A stretch of DNA of 6,114 nt from a bacterium. Lineage in GTDB: Bacteria > Atribacterota > JS1 > SB-45 > 34-128. The position numbers and the translations under genes were made by a program. How positions within the stretch are numbered: the first letter of the stretch is position 1; every line of letters starts with the position of its first letter. Below the pieces are notes generated by a model that was not told the DNA's origin, made no database searches, and saw only the letters and a list, made by a program, of their open reading frames with translations. The stretch covers positions 1 through 6,114 of the forward strand of contig JAHIPN010000458.1 in assembly GCA_018894595.1 (NCBI GenBank), read 5' to 3'. Positions 1 to 5,945 of the stretch are shown piece by piece.

Positions 1-333
1 ATCACTTTCTCCTGCTAAAACTAATTTTTCTAAAAAATCAGCGCTCGCAATCGTATCGTTATTCAAAAGTAAAACATAATCAGCGCCGTTTTCTAAGGCG
101 TATCTAATACCAACATTATTCCCTTCGGAAAATCCCAAATTTTCTTTATTGTAAATGACTTTAATTGAAAATTGAAAATTGAAAATTGAAAATTTTTCAG
201 TTGACCCATTATCAACAACGACCACATCGCAATTTGGGTAGTCATTGTTTTCAAGCGATTTCAGACACTCCTCTGTATCAGCCCAATTATTCCAATTAAC
301 AATTATAATAAAAACCTTCGGCGGCATAATCAT
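1..333 (-). CDS. Family 2 glycosyltransferase, N-terminal part (runs off left edge)
   Basis: The reading frame is open from the ATG at 333 to base 1, giving 111 codons with no stop, so the C-terminal part lies outside the window. The protein begins MIMPPKVFIIIVNWNNW. This is the first beta strand and NWN motif of GT-A fold family 2 transferases. It is followed by DVVVVDNGST (nucleotide-sugar binding loop), a variable stretch, then NLGFSEGNN and YVLLLNNDT. The last of these sits where the DXD-like metal site lies in rhamnosyl/dTDP-sugar type GT2 enzymes. The family moves a sugar from a nucleotide donor to a cell-surface glycan; the sugar and acceptor cannot be told from this piece. A second in-frame ATG lies at 327. 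I prefer 333 because a weak GAGGGT (352-347) is 14 nt upstream. The gene starts 7 nt after the stop of the VTT gene, so the two are probably co-transcribed. A 7-bp tandem repeat lies inside the frame (163-194). Confidence 0.9.
   Translation of the reverse strand, partial: MIMPPKVFIIIVNWNNWADTEECLKSLENNDYPNCDVVVVDNGSTEKFSIFNFQFSIKVIYNKENLGFSEGNNVGIRYALENGADYVLLLNNDTIASADFLEKLVLAGESD
163..194. repeat. Heptanucleotide tandem repeat (ATTGAAA), four units
   Basis: Four perfect copies of ATTGAAA occupy 164-191, with a matching base before and ATT after, making 32 bp of perfect 7-bp periodicity. The repeat lies inside the glycosyltransferase frame on the minus strand and encodes FSIFNFQFSI. That peptide falls in the variable linker between the DNGST and NLGF motifs, where length changes are tolerated in the family. 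The unit is not a multiple of three, so gain or loss of one copy would shift the reading frame. Confidence 0.9.
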
Positions 334-340
334 AAAAAAT

Positions 341-985
341 TTATTTACCCTCAAACCTTCGTTCAAACAAATAATATATCAGCGCGGCAGCAGCAGCTCC
401 AATCAAAAACAAGGCCGCGAATAACCTCCAATCCGCCTCAATAAACGCTCCGCTTGCGTAAACAACCAAAAGCGCGAAAGGCAATTCCGCCAAAAATGTA
501 ATCAAAAGATATCGCCAAAAATCATAACGAAATATCCCAAAAACATAGCCCGTTTCCGAAGGAGTGGCAAGACGAAAAAGAAAAAGCAAAAGAAAAGTCA
601 TTCGCGGCTTCAGTTTAAGCGTCCATCCCTCCATCCGCCGCCGTCCCGCGATTCTGCTAACTAACGGATACCCCGCGTACCGCCCAATCGCGTAAGAAAC
701 GCAACCGCCTAAAAGCCATCCAAGCAAAAGTAATAACAAAGTTGCCGCCTCCCCCCATGTCATCACCACTAAAGGAACAAGCGGAACACTGCTAAACATT
801 CCCAAAAGCATAGACACCGCCGCAAGCAAAACAAACGCCACGGGCGCGAAAAACGGATAGCGCTCAACAAACCCCTCAAAAACTGCCGTCAAATCAGACA
901 AAGCGCCCCGCAAATAAACAGAAGAGCCAAACAAAAAAGCGACAAACAAAACAAGAATGAAAATAAATATAGTTTTCTTGCGCAT
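341..985 (-). CDS. VTT/DedA-like (TVP38/TMEM64 family) integral membrane protein
   Basis: This is a 214-residue, very hydrophobic protein. The N-terminal segment (about 5-25) is followed by hydrophobic stretches near 46-66, 68-104, 129-150, 158-178 and 186-206, and the tail is positive (FERRFEGK). Typical VTT-domain features are visible: a G-W-L-L-G-G core with SYAIGRYAG at 97-105, a positively charged loop (RRR, 115-117), a second re-entrant-like half with RLATPSETGYVFG (138-150), and a final helix opening with ELP (167-169). TVP38/TMEM64 and DedA relatives are membrane proteins linked to lipid flipping or scrambling; the substrate here is unknown. The frame can be extended to a TTG at 1012, but that would put the start upstream of a perfect extended -10 box (1001-993). 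I therefore chose the ATG at 985. No Shine-Dalgarno site stands at a usual distance from it. The gene lies head to head with purB and just ahead of the glycosyltransferase, which hints at an envelope-related operon. Confidence 0.85.
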   Translation of the reverse strand: MRKKTIFIFILVLFVAFLFGSSVYLRGALSDLTAVFEGFVERYPFFAPVAFVLLAAVSMLLGMFSSVPLVPLVVMTWGEAATLLLLLLGWLLGGCVSYAIGRYAGYPLVSRIAGRRRMEGWTLKLKPRMTFLLLFLFRLATPSETGYVFGIFRYDFWRYLLITFLAELPFALLVVYASGAFIEADWRLFAALFLIGAAAAALIYYLFERRFEGK

Positions 986-992
986 CTCTTTT

Positions 993-1001
993 ATTATACC
1001 A
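993..1001 (-). promoter_or_regulatory. Extended -10 promoter of the VTT gene
   Basis: The minus strand reads TGGTATAAT, a perfect extended -10 element (TGnTATAAT). No good -35 hexamer lies 16-18 bp upstream, which is common when the TG extension is present. Only 7 nt (AAAAGAG) separate the box from the ATG at 985. Transcription would therefore start at or one base before the start codon, giving a leaderless mRNA. Confidence 0.65.
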
Positions 1002-1038
1002 CATTCTCCCAATCAGTAAAAAATAATACCTGTTTTTA

Positions 1039-1067
1039 TTGACTTTTACGGTCATATCAAGTACTAT
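1039..1067 (+). promoter_or_regulatory. Sigma70-type promoter of the pur operon
   Basis: TTGACT (1039-1044, 5 of 6 bases) and TACTAT (1062-1067, 4 of 6) are separated by exactly 17 bp. The expected transcription start is near 1074, leaving a leader of about 60 nt before purB. I see no purine riboswitch fold and no obvious attenuator in that leader. A short inverted repeat, TGAC-N7-GTCA (1040-1054), overlaps the -35 and the spacer; its significance is unclear. The promoter is back to back with that of the VTT gene. Confidence 0.7.
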
Positions 1068-1133
1068 ATTCAACAACAAGAATAGAAAGCCCTTTAAAAA
1101 ATGAATAAGAAATAAAATAAGGAGGACTGAAAA

Positions 1134-2564
1134 ATGAATGAAAGGAACTTGATTTTGCCTGGAAATCCAAGATATCAACCCAAAGAAATGAAGGATTTTT
1201 TTGGCTATGACAACCTTTACTTTGGTTTGGCGCAAGTAGAAATTGCCACATTGGAAGCGCTCGGAGAAATCGGCGTAATTCCTGCAGAAGAGATGGAATC
1301 GTTGACGCTGGAACTGAAAGAAAAACTTTTGGCAATTCCAACAAATCAGGTGGATAAAATTGAAAAAGAAATCACCCACCACGATGTTCGGGCTTGGATT
1401 AGAGAGGCGCAGGGAATAATGAACTGCTCTTTGGCCAGATGGGTTCATATTCCGCTTACCAGTTATGACGCTTTAGATACCGGAAGAATGATTCAATTTC
1501 AATCCGCCTATCAAAAAGCGCTTAATCCATCGTTAAAAGAAGTTATATTTCTTTTGGCGGATTTAGTTGAAAAATTCGCCGGACAACTGCAAATTGGCAG
1601 AACACACGGACAACACGCCTTGCCAATAACTGTTGGATTTTGGCTAGCAACCATCCTTCAACGAATTCTCTATAATTGGCGCCAAATGGATATTTATTCT
1701 CGAGGGTTGGTCGGCAAGATTTCAGGAGCGGTCGGAGCTTACAATGCCCAAGTCGGACTCCGGTTAGAACAACGATGCGGCGATAAAACTTTTGAAGAAC
1801 GGATTTTAGAAAAACTTAATCTAATCCCGGCAAAAATCAGCGCGCAAATTCTTCCGCCCGAACCGCTCGCCTATTTTCTCTTCTCGTGCGCTATGATGTC
1901 GGCCTCGCTTGGGCAGTTAGGAAGAGATTGTCGCCACTTAATGAGAACAGAAATAGCCGAAGTGATGGAATCCTTTGAAAAAAATCAGGTCGGCTCGTCC
2001 ACTATGGCTCATAAGAGAAACCCGATTAATTTTGAGAATCTTGAAGGAATGTGGTTAAGAACAAAAAATGAATTCGGCAAAGTAATAGACACTCTCATCA
2101 GCGAGCACCAACGCGATTTGGTCGGCAGTTGCGTTGCCAGAGATTATCCTATTATTCTAATTAATCTCCAGCAACAGATTAATACTCTAACTAAAAAGAA
2201 TAAAGAAGGAATTCCGTTTCTTTCAAGAATCGCGATTGACCCAGAGGCCTGCCAAAAAAATTTCGATATGAGCTCTAATCTTATTCTCTCTGAACCTCTA
2301 TATATCGCTCTGCAAATGGCTGGCTACCAAAGAGATGCTCACGAATTGGTTAATAGAGTACTAGTCCCCGAAGCGAAAAAAACAAATTCGTCTTTAATTG
2401 AAGTATTAGAAAGATTGGCTGATAAAGATGAATACCTCCGGGAAGTATTAAAAAAGATTCCAAAAGAAATTCAAGAACTTTTCCAACATCCCGAAAACTA
2501 CATCGGCAAAGCCAAAGAAAAAGCGCGAGAAATAGCGCTCTCTGCCAGACGCCTAATAGAGTAA
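1134..2564 (+). CDS. purB: Adenylosuccinate lyase (PurB)
   Basis: This 476-residue cytosolic enzyme of the fumarase/aspartase superfamily releases fumarate from SAICAR to give AICAR, and from adenylosuccinate to give AMP. Visible motifs in order are: HHDVRAW (82-88); TSYDALDTGR (109-118), a substrate-binding segment; GRTHGQHALP (155-164), with the catalytic general-acid histidine in THGQH (157-161); and the superfamily signature GSSTMAHKRNP (287-297), whose serine loop supplies the catalytic base (S288 or S289). NPINFENLEG follows directly. The length fits the longer PurB forms (E. coli about 456, animals about 484). The start is fixed by a strong AAGGAGG at 1119-1125, 8 nt ahead of the ATG. 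Transcription probably starts near 1074 from the promoter at 1039-1067. The PurC-PurE fusion follows after 32 bp, so the product of that enzyme (SAICAR) is the substrate of this one. No key residue appears to be missing. Confidence 0.95.
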   Translation: MNERNLILPGNPRYQPKEMKDFFGYDNLYFGLAQVEIATLEALGEIGVIPAEEMESLTLELKEKLLAIPTNQVDKIEKEITHHDVRAWIREAQGIMNCSLARWVHIPLTSYDALDTGRMIQFQSAYQKALNPSLKEVIFLLADLVEKFAGQLQIGRTHGQHALPITVGFWLATILQRILYNWRQMDIYSRGLVGKISGAVGAYNAQVGLRLEQRCGDKTFEERILEKLNLIPAKISAQILPPEPLAYFLFSCAMMSASLGQLGRDCRHLMRTEIAEVMESFEKNQVGSSTMAHKRNPINFENLEGMWLRTKNEFGKVIDTLISEHQRDLVGSCVARDYPIILINLQQQINTLTKKNKEGIPFLSRIAIDPEACQKNFDMSSNLILSEPLYIALQMAGYQRDAHELVNRVLVPEAKKTNSSLIEVLERLADKDEYLREVLKKIPKEIQELFQHPENYIGKAKEKAREIALSARRLIE

Positions 2565-2596
2565 AAACCCAAAGAAGACAGAAAAGGAGACGCAAA

Positions 2597-3910
2597 ATGA
2601 ATTATGAAAAAGGATCACTGCTTAATGAAGGTAAAACAAAGAAAATTTGGGGCGTAAGGGATAACCCCGACATCGTGATTATTGAAAATAAGAAAGATAT
2701 TACGGCCTTTGATGACCCAAGTTTTACCAAGGAATTTGAAACTAAAGCCATTTATTCTACCAACATTACCTGCCGCGTATTTGAACTTTTGCGGAAAGCT
2801 GGCATCCCCGCGGCTTATCAAGAACAGGTTTCGCCGACCGAATTTCTGGCCAAAAAATGTATTATGATTCCCTTGGAAGCGGTTGCTCGACGATTTGCCG
2901 TAGGAAGTTATCTCAAAAGACACCCTGAATTAACTCCAAGAGAAAATGAAACGCCTCATCGTTTCCACCGATTAGTTATTGAATTTTTTCTCAAAACCAC
3001 CAAAGGGAAACTGGTTATACCAGGATACGGAAAAATAATAGAAGGTCTTGACTCACAAAAAGGAGAAGAAGATCCTTTTATTACTAACCCTCATGAAGCA
3101 GTATGGCGTCTTTTCCATTCAAAGAAGCCATTATGGAATCCTGAAGCAGATTTCAATAAATCTACTTCAGCAATTAAGATTCTAGGAAGTGATTTTAAAG
3201 AAAAAATCGGGCAGATGGAAAACATTCTCCGAAAAGTATTCTTAGTCCTTGAAGGCGCTTGGAATACTATGGGACTCCGAATGATTGATATGAAAATTGA
3301 ATTCGGAATTACCGCCGACGGAAAACTTATAGTAGCCGATGTGATTGATAACGACAGCTGGCGGCTCCGCGACGCTAAATGGCAAGAATTAAGCAAAGAA
3401 GCGTTCCGCCAAGGAGAAGAACTTTCCGAAGTTGAAAAAAAATATGGAATTGTTTCTTCACTAATTGATCAAATCAGAATTCCTAAACAAGTTTTAATTT
3501 TCTGGAAAGGTTCAAAAAGTGATCTATCGCTCAATGTTCAAATCGTCCATTTTGACATTAATGAAATTATTTTATCCGGTCACAAATCTCCAAGAAAAGC
3601 CCTTGCTCAACTTGATAAGATTATCGGGAAATATCCTGACGGCGGAGTAATTATTGTCAAAGTCGGACGAAGCAACGGACTTGGACCTATGCTTGCAGCC
3701 AGAACAAACTGGCCTGTTATTGCTATACCAACCACAATTGAAGAATACCCTGAAGACATTTGGAGCAGTATCCGAATGCCATCTAATGTTCCTTTGTTGA
3801 CTACCTGGCCGGAAAAAAATGCTTTCCTGGCCGCCCTAAACATCCTGGCGCAAAAAAATCCGCTGGTTTATATGAGAAGGCAAATGCAAATTGAGGAACT
3901 TGATATCTAA
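2597..3910 (+). CDS. purC-purE: Fused SAICAR synthase (PurC) - AIR carboxylase (class II PurE), PAICS-like
   Basis: This 437-residue bifunctional protein has the same domain order as animal PAICS. Residues 1 to about 290 are PurC, the ATP-dependent ligase joining aspartate to CAIR. They show LLNEGKTKKIWG (ATP loop, 8-19), STNIT (54-58), ARRFAVGSYLKRHP (97-110), IDMKIEFG (230-237) and ADVIDNDSWRL (247-257). Compared with short bacterial PurC there are extra residues at about 133-192, including KKPLWNPEAD. Residues about 297-437 are PurE. They show GSKSD (305-309), SGHKSP (327-332), GRSNGLGP (357-364) and DIWSSIRMPSNVP (387-399). HK and GRSNGLGP are class II marks (direct carboxylation of AIR by CO2, no PurK), as in animals. 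The stretch between GSKSD and GHK is about six residues shorter than usual, so the first PurE helix looks reduced. AAGGAG (2584-2589) lies 7 nt before the ATG. The gene is co-transcribed with purB and ends at the terminator 3931-3963. PurC activity looks sound; PurE activity is likely but less certain. Confidence 0.93.
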   Translation: MNYEKGSLLNEGKTKKIWGVRDNPDIVIIENKKDITAFDDPSFTKEFETKAIYSTNITCRVFELLRKAGIPAAYQEQVSPTEFLAKKCIMIPLEAVARRFAVGSYLKRHPELTPRENETPHRFHRLVIEFFLKTTKGKLVIPGYGKIIEGLDSQKGEEDPFITNPHEAVWRLFHSKKPLWNPEADFNKSTSAIKILGSDFKEKIGQMENILRKVFLVLEGAWNTMGLRMIDMKIEFGITADGKLIVADVIDNDSWRLRDAKWQELSKEAFRQGEELSEVEKKYGIVSSLIDQIRIPKQVLIFWKGSKSDLSLNVQIVHFDINEIILSGHKSPRKALAQLDKIIGKYPDGGVIIVKVGRSNGLGPMLAARTNWPVIAIPTTIEEYPEDIWSSIRMPSNVPLLTTWPEKNAFLAALNILAQKNPLVYMRRQMQIEELDI

Positions 3911-3930
3911 ACTCCTCAAAACACAAACCA

Positions 3931-3963
3931 AAAAGGAAGAGCAAAATCGCTCTTCCTTTTTTT
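3931..3963. terminator. Bidirectional intrinsic terminator between purC-purE and cfa
   Basis: A perfect 12-bp stem (AAAAGGAAGAGC at 3931-3942 pairing with 3949-3960) encloses the 6-nt loop AAAATC. The GC-richer core is GGAAGAGC. On the plus strand it runs into seven T residues (3957-3963); on the minus strand it runs into a T-tract from the A residues at 3930-3934. It sits exactly between two convergent genes: 20 bp after the fusion gene stop, and abutting the TAA of cfa. It probably ends both transcripts. Confidence 0.9.
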
Positions 3964-5080
3964 ACCTAACGCTCGCGTATCCACCCGCTACGCCGTTTTT
4001 GGAAAAGACAATTTGCCATACTTGGTTTTTTCTCACCCTGAAACTGCCCGCGCACGCGAGCAAATAATATGACCACATTCTGTAAAACCTTTGGTCATAA
4101 ATATTTTTAATTTTATCCCAATTATTTTTAAAATTCTGATGCCAAGCCATAAGCGTCTTGTCGTAATCAGCTCCAAAATTATGCCAATCTTCAAGCGCAA
4201 ACAAGCCCTTTGCCGCATTAATAATTTTTTCTGGCGAGGGAATGACAGAATTTGGAAAAATATATTTATTCATCCACGGGTCTGTCGCGACACGCGCTAC
4301 ATTTCTCCCAATAGTATGCAACAAAAACAATCCGTTATCTTTCAGACAGTTGCGCGCAACTTTCATATATGTCTGATAATTCTTGTAACCGACATGTTCA
4401 AACATGCCGATAGAAACAATACCGTCAAATTTTTCGGAAATATCCCTGTAATCTTGCAGCCGTATCTCAACCGGTAAGTTCTCGCATACTCGCCTGGCTA
4501 AATCGGCCTGCTCTTTGGAAACAGTGACACCGACCACTCGCGCCTCGTATTTTTCGGCGGCGTATTTGGCGAACCCTCCCCATCCGCACCCGATATCCAA
4601 AATCTTCATCCCCTCCTTCAGCCCTATTTTCCTGCAAACTAAATCCAACTTTGCCTCCTGCGCCTCATCAAGCGTTTTCGCGTCTTTCCAATATCCGCAA
4701 CTATAAATCATTCTCTCATCAAGCATATTTTGATAAAGCGCGTTGCCGAGATCATAATGTTTTTCTCCAATTAAAAAAGCGCGCGATTTTTTTTGAAAAT
4801 TGATTATTTTGGCCTTAAGCAAAATCCACAGGAGCCATTTGGAAATTTTAACTTTTTCGTCCAGTTTTGCCCCAAGAACCCTATAAAAAAACTCGTCAAG
4901 CGCCGCGCAATCCCACCAGCCGTCCATATATGACTCGCCCAAACCCAAAGACGCGCCCCCTAAAACCCTCTGATAAAACCTTTCGTCATGAACCCTAATA
5001 TCCCGCGGCTCGCTCCCGCCCACTCTAACGCCCGCCTCACCCAACAAGGATTCTATTATACTCCTTCCTCCATTTTTCAT
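3962..5080 (-). CDS. cfa: Cyclopropane-fatty-acyl-phospholipid synthase
   Basis: This 372-residue SAM-dependent enzyme adds a methylene group across cis double bonds of phospholipid acyl chains at the inner membrane face. It aligns with E. coli Cfa (382 residues) nearly end to end as I recall that sequence. In order: DIRV and SLGLGESYMDGWW in the N-terminal domain; EKHYDLGN; MIYSCGYWKDA; the SAM-binding LDIGCGWGG (161-169); GMFEHVG; LLHTIG; NKYIFPN; DWHNFGADYDKTLMAW; and ACAGSFR. The residues known to hold the active-site bicarbonate in E. coli (C139, E239, H266, I268, Y317) all have counterparts here (C128, E228, H255, I257, Y306). The frame extends upstream to a TTG at 5134, and another ATG lies at 5107. 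I chose the ATG at 5080 because GGGGGT stands 6 nt before it, the -10 box lies at 5122-5117, and it best matches the family start. Strong likeness to proteobacterial Cfa suggests possible horizontal transfer. The gene ends at a terminator shared with the convergent pur operon. Confidence 0.95.
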   Translation of the reverse strand: MKNGGRSIIESLLGEAGVRVGGSEPRDIRVHDERFYQRVLGGASLGLGESYMDGWWDCAALDEFFYRVLGAKLDEKVKISKWLLWILLKAKIINFQKKSRAFLIGEKHYDLGNALYQNMLDERMIYSCGYWKDAKTLDEAQEAKLDLVCRKIGLKEGMKILDIGCGWGGFAKYAAEKYEARVVGVTVSKEQADLARRVCENLPVEIRLQDYRDISEKFDGIVSIGMFEHVGYKNYQTYMKVARNCLKDNGLFLLHTIGRNVARVATDPWMNKYIFPNSVIPSPEKIINAAKGLFALEDWHNFGADYDKTLMAWHQNFKNNWDKIKNIYDQRFYRMWSYYLLACAGSFRVRKNQVWQIVFSKNGVAGGYASVR

Positions 5081-5116
5081 TTTTTGACCCCCATAACCTC
5101 GCGTCATATTATTAAG

Positions 5117-5125
5117 ATTATAACA
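5117..5125 (-). promoter_or_regulatory. Extended -10 promoter of cfa
   Basis: The minus strand reads TGTTATAAT, a perfect extended -10. There is no convincing -35 hexamer at the right distance. Transcription should start near 5110, giving a leader of about 30 nt to the preferred ATG at 5080. The T-tract of the upstream terminator ends right next to this box, so cfa appears insulated from the tRNA transcript. Confidence 0.65.
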
Positions 5126-5126
5126 C

Positions 5127-5156
5127 AAAAACAACCGCCCGAATAGCGATTGTTTT
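5127..5156 (-). terminator. Intrinsic terminator downstream of tRNA-Gln
   Basis: On the minus strand AAAACAATCGC (5156-5146) pairs with GCGGTTGTTTT (5138-5128). This makes an 11-bp stem with one U-G wobble and a 7-nt loop, TATTCGG, ending in a run of five T (5131-5127). It starts 10 nt after the tRNA 3' end and should end the transcript carrying the HTH gene and the tRNA. Confidence 0.75.
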
Positions 5157-5166
5157 ATTTACTTTG

Positions 5167-5238
5167 CTGGGGAGGAGGGATTCGAACCCCCGCTTTTCGC
5201 TTTCAAAGAGCGACGTGTTACCGCTACACCACTCCCCA
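5167..5238 (-). tRNA. tRNA-Gln (anticodon UUG)
   Basis: The 72-nt sequence folds fully. The acceptor stem UGGGGAG/CUCCCCA has seven pairs, including the weak U1-A72 pair. The D stem is GUGU/ACAC with loop AGCGGUA. The anticodon stem is UCGCU/AGCGA with loop CUUUGAA, giving anticodon UUG. The T stem is GGGGG/CCCUC with one G-U pair and loop UUCGAAU. The discriminator base is G73. U1-A72 and G73 match known identity features of bacterial glutamine tRNA. CCA is not encoded: the bases after G73 are CAA, so CCA must be added by a nucleotidyltransferase. The gene lies 4 bp after the stop of the HTH gene on the same strand and is followed by a terminator. I see no clean tRNA promoter of its own, so it is probably processed from the HTH transcript. 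Confidence 0.96.
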
Positions 5239-5242
5239 AATT

Positions 5243-5923
5243 TTAAATTTTACTTACTATCCCCTCAACCCAACCCATCAACTTCCTGTTGAGATTTGTG
5301 CTTCTTTTTACCGTGATATCAAGTAGCCCAAAGTAATTATTATTATCCACCTTACGGTTGGTTTTTATGTTGTGTTTCTTGAATACGGTTTTTCTAAACC
5401 TGACTACGGGCACTCCAACAATTTTAGACCAATATTTTAAAGATTTTTCTTCATCGCCTGTCTCGTGAATATACAACCTCATATCCATATTCTTTTTGGG
5501 CACATTACAAATTTCAATAAGCCATTTAAGAAAAATTTTTATCATTCTTGGATCTGAATTGCTGAATCTTAACCCTTGAGAAACATTTGTTTCTTTTTGT
5601 TTTGACCCTTCCGCCCAATACAGCGCTATTCCAATTAGAAATAACTCCTTTTTACCAATCTTTTTTATTTCCTTTCCGGCTAAAGTTTTTATCTCTTCTG
5701 TGGCTCTGATTCTATTTTCGCGACATGTTTGTTGCGCTTTTTTTTGGGCCAATTTTCTTTTTTCAGTAAGTCGTTGTCGCTGCCTTTTGGCTAATCCTAT
5801 TTCACGAAGCCAAACCGACAATGTAGATTTGGCTACTGGCACCAATCTCAAAATTTCGTTATACGATAATCCCTTTTTTCTTAACACTATTGCTTTTTGT
5901 TTTTCTCTCGTTTTTGAAATCAT
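5243..5923 (-). CDS. Helix-turn-helix protein with C-terminal LAGLIDADG-like region, function unknown
   Basis: This is a 226-residue protein. Residues about 5-45 form a resolvase/transposase-type helix-turn-helix (KKGLSYNEILRLVPVAKSTLSVWLREIGL). A lysine/arginine-rich, probably helical linker follows (about 46-92). The C-terminal half starts with ELFLIGIALYWAEGSK (93-108), then LRFSNSDPRMIKIFLKWL, an IHETGDEEKSLKYWS segment, and a final YFGLLDITVKRSTNLNRKLMGW. The acidic EG after a hydrophobic helix, the NSDP strand and the closing strand-helix recall the fold of LAGLIDADG endonucleases. The motif has extra residues compared with the classic one, and only one clear copy is seen. I associate this architecture with Patescibacteria genomes, where it is normally left hypothetical. 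It may be a DNA-binding regulator or a domesticated nuclease. The frame is open to an ATG at 5995, but that start and the ATG at 5947 lie upstream of or inside the -10 box, so the ATG at 5923 is preferred. No Shine-Dalgarno site is visible. tRNA-Gln follows 4 bp after the stop. Confidence 0.75.
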   Translation of the reverse strand: MISKTREKQKAIVLRKKGLSYNEILRLVPVAKSTLSVWLREIGLAKRQRQRLTEKRKLAQKKAQQTCRENRIRATEEIKTLAGKEIKKIGKKELFLIGIALYWAEGSKQKETNVSQGLRFSNSDPRMIKIFLKWLIEICNVPKKNMDMRLYIHETGDEEKSLKYWSKIVGVPVVRFRKTVFKKHNIKTNRKVDNNNYFGLLDITVKRSTNLNRKLMGWVEGIVSKI

Positions 5924-5945
5924 GAACCATGGATATATTGTCTCC

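Noticed and set aside
1043..1060. The pur promoter region resembles a stretch within the HTH gene (about 5308-5326): a shared CTTTT(T)AC-GT-ATATCAAGTA pattern, which on the minus strand reads like LD-TVK in both.
   Set aside because: About 14 of 16 bases agree, which is expected by chance several times in a window of this size, and the residues around it do not align further. It is not enough to call a gene remnant or a shared operator.
1101..1115. Four-codon mini-ORF (ATG AAT AAG AAA TAA) in the pur leader.
   Set aside because: It has no ribosome-binding site, no attenuator hairpin follows, and such a short frame is likely by chance in AT-rich DNA.
894..1448. Long minus-strand open frame across the pur promoter and the start of purB.
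   Set aside because: It overlaps a clear promoter, the purB coding region and the VTT gene, and its product is a low-complexity, Phe/Cys-rich sequence without any family motif: a shadow of purB.
4091..4706. Plus-strand open frames inside cfa.
   Set aside because: They are antisense to a highly conserved gene, with no ribosome-binding sites and no recognisable domains.
5239..5272. Possible separate promoter for tRNA-Gln (TTGAGG, 17 bp, TAAAAT on the minus strand).
   Set aside because: The -10 box ends one base before the first tRNA nucleotide, so transcription would start inside the tRNA and could not give a full-length product.
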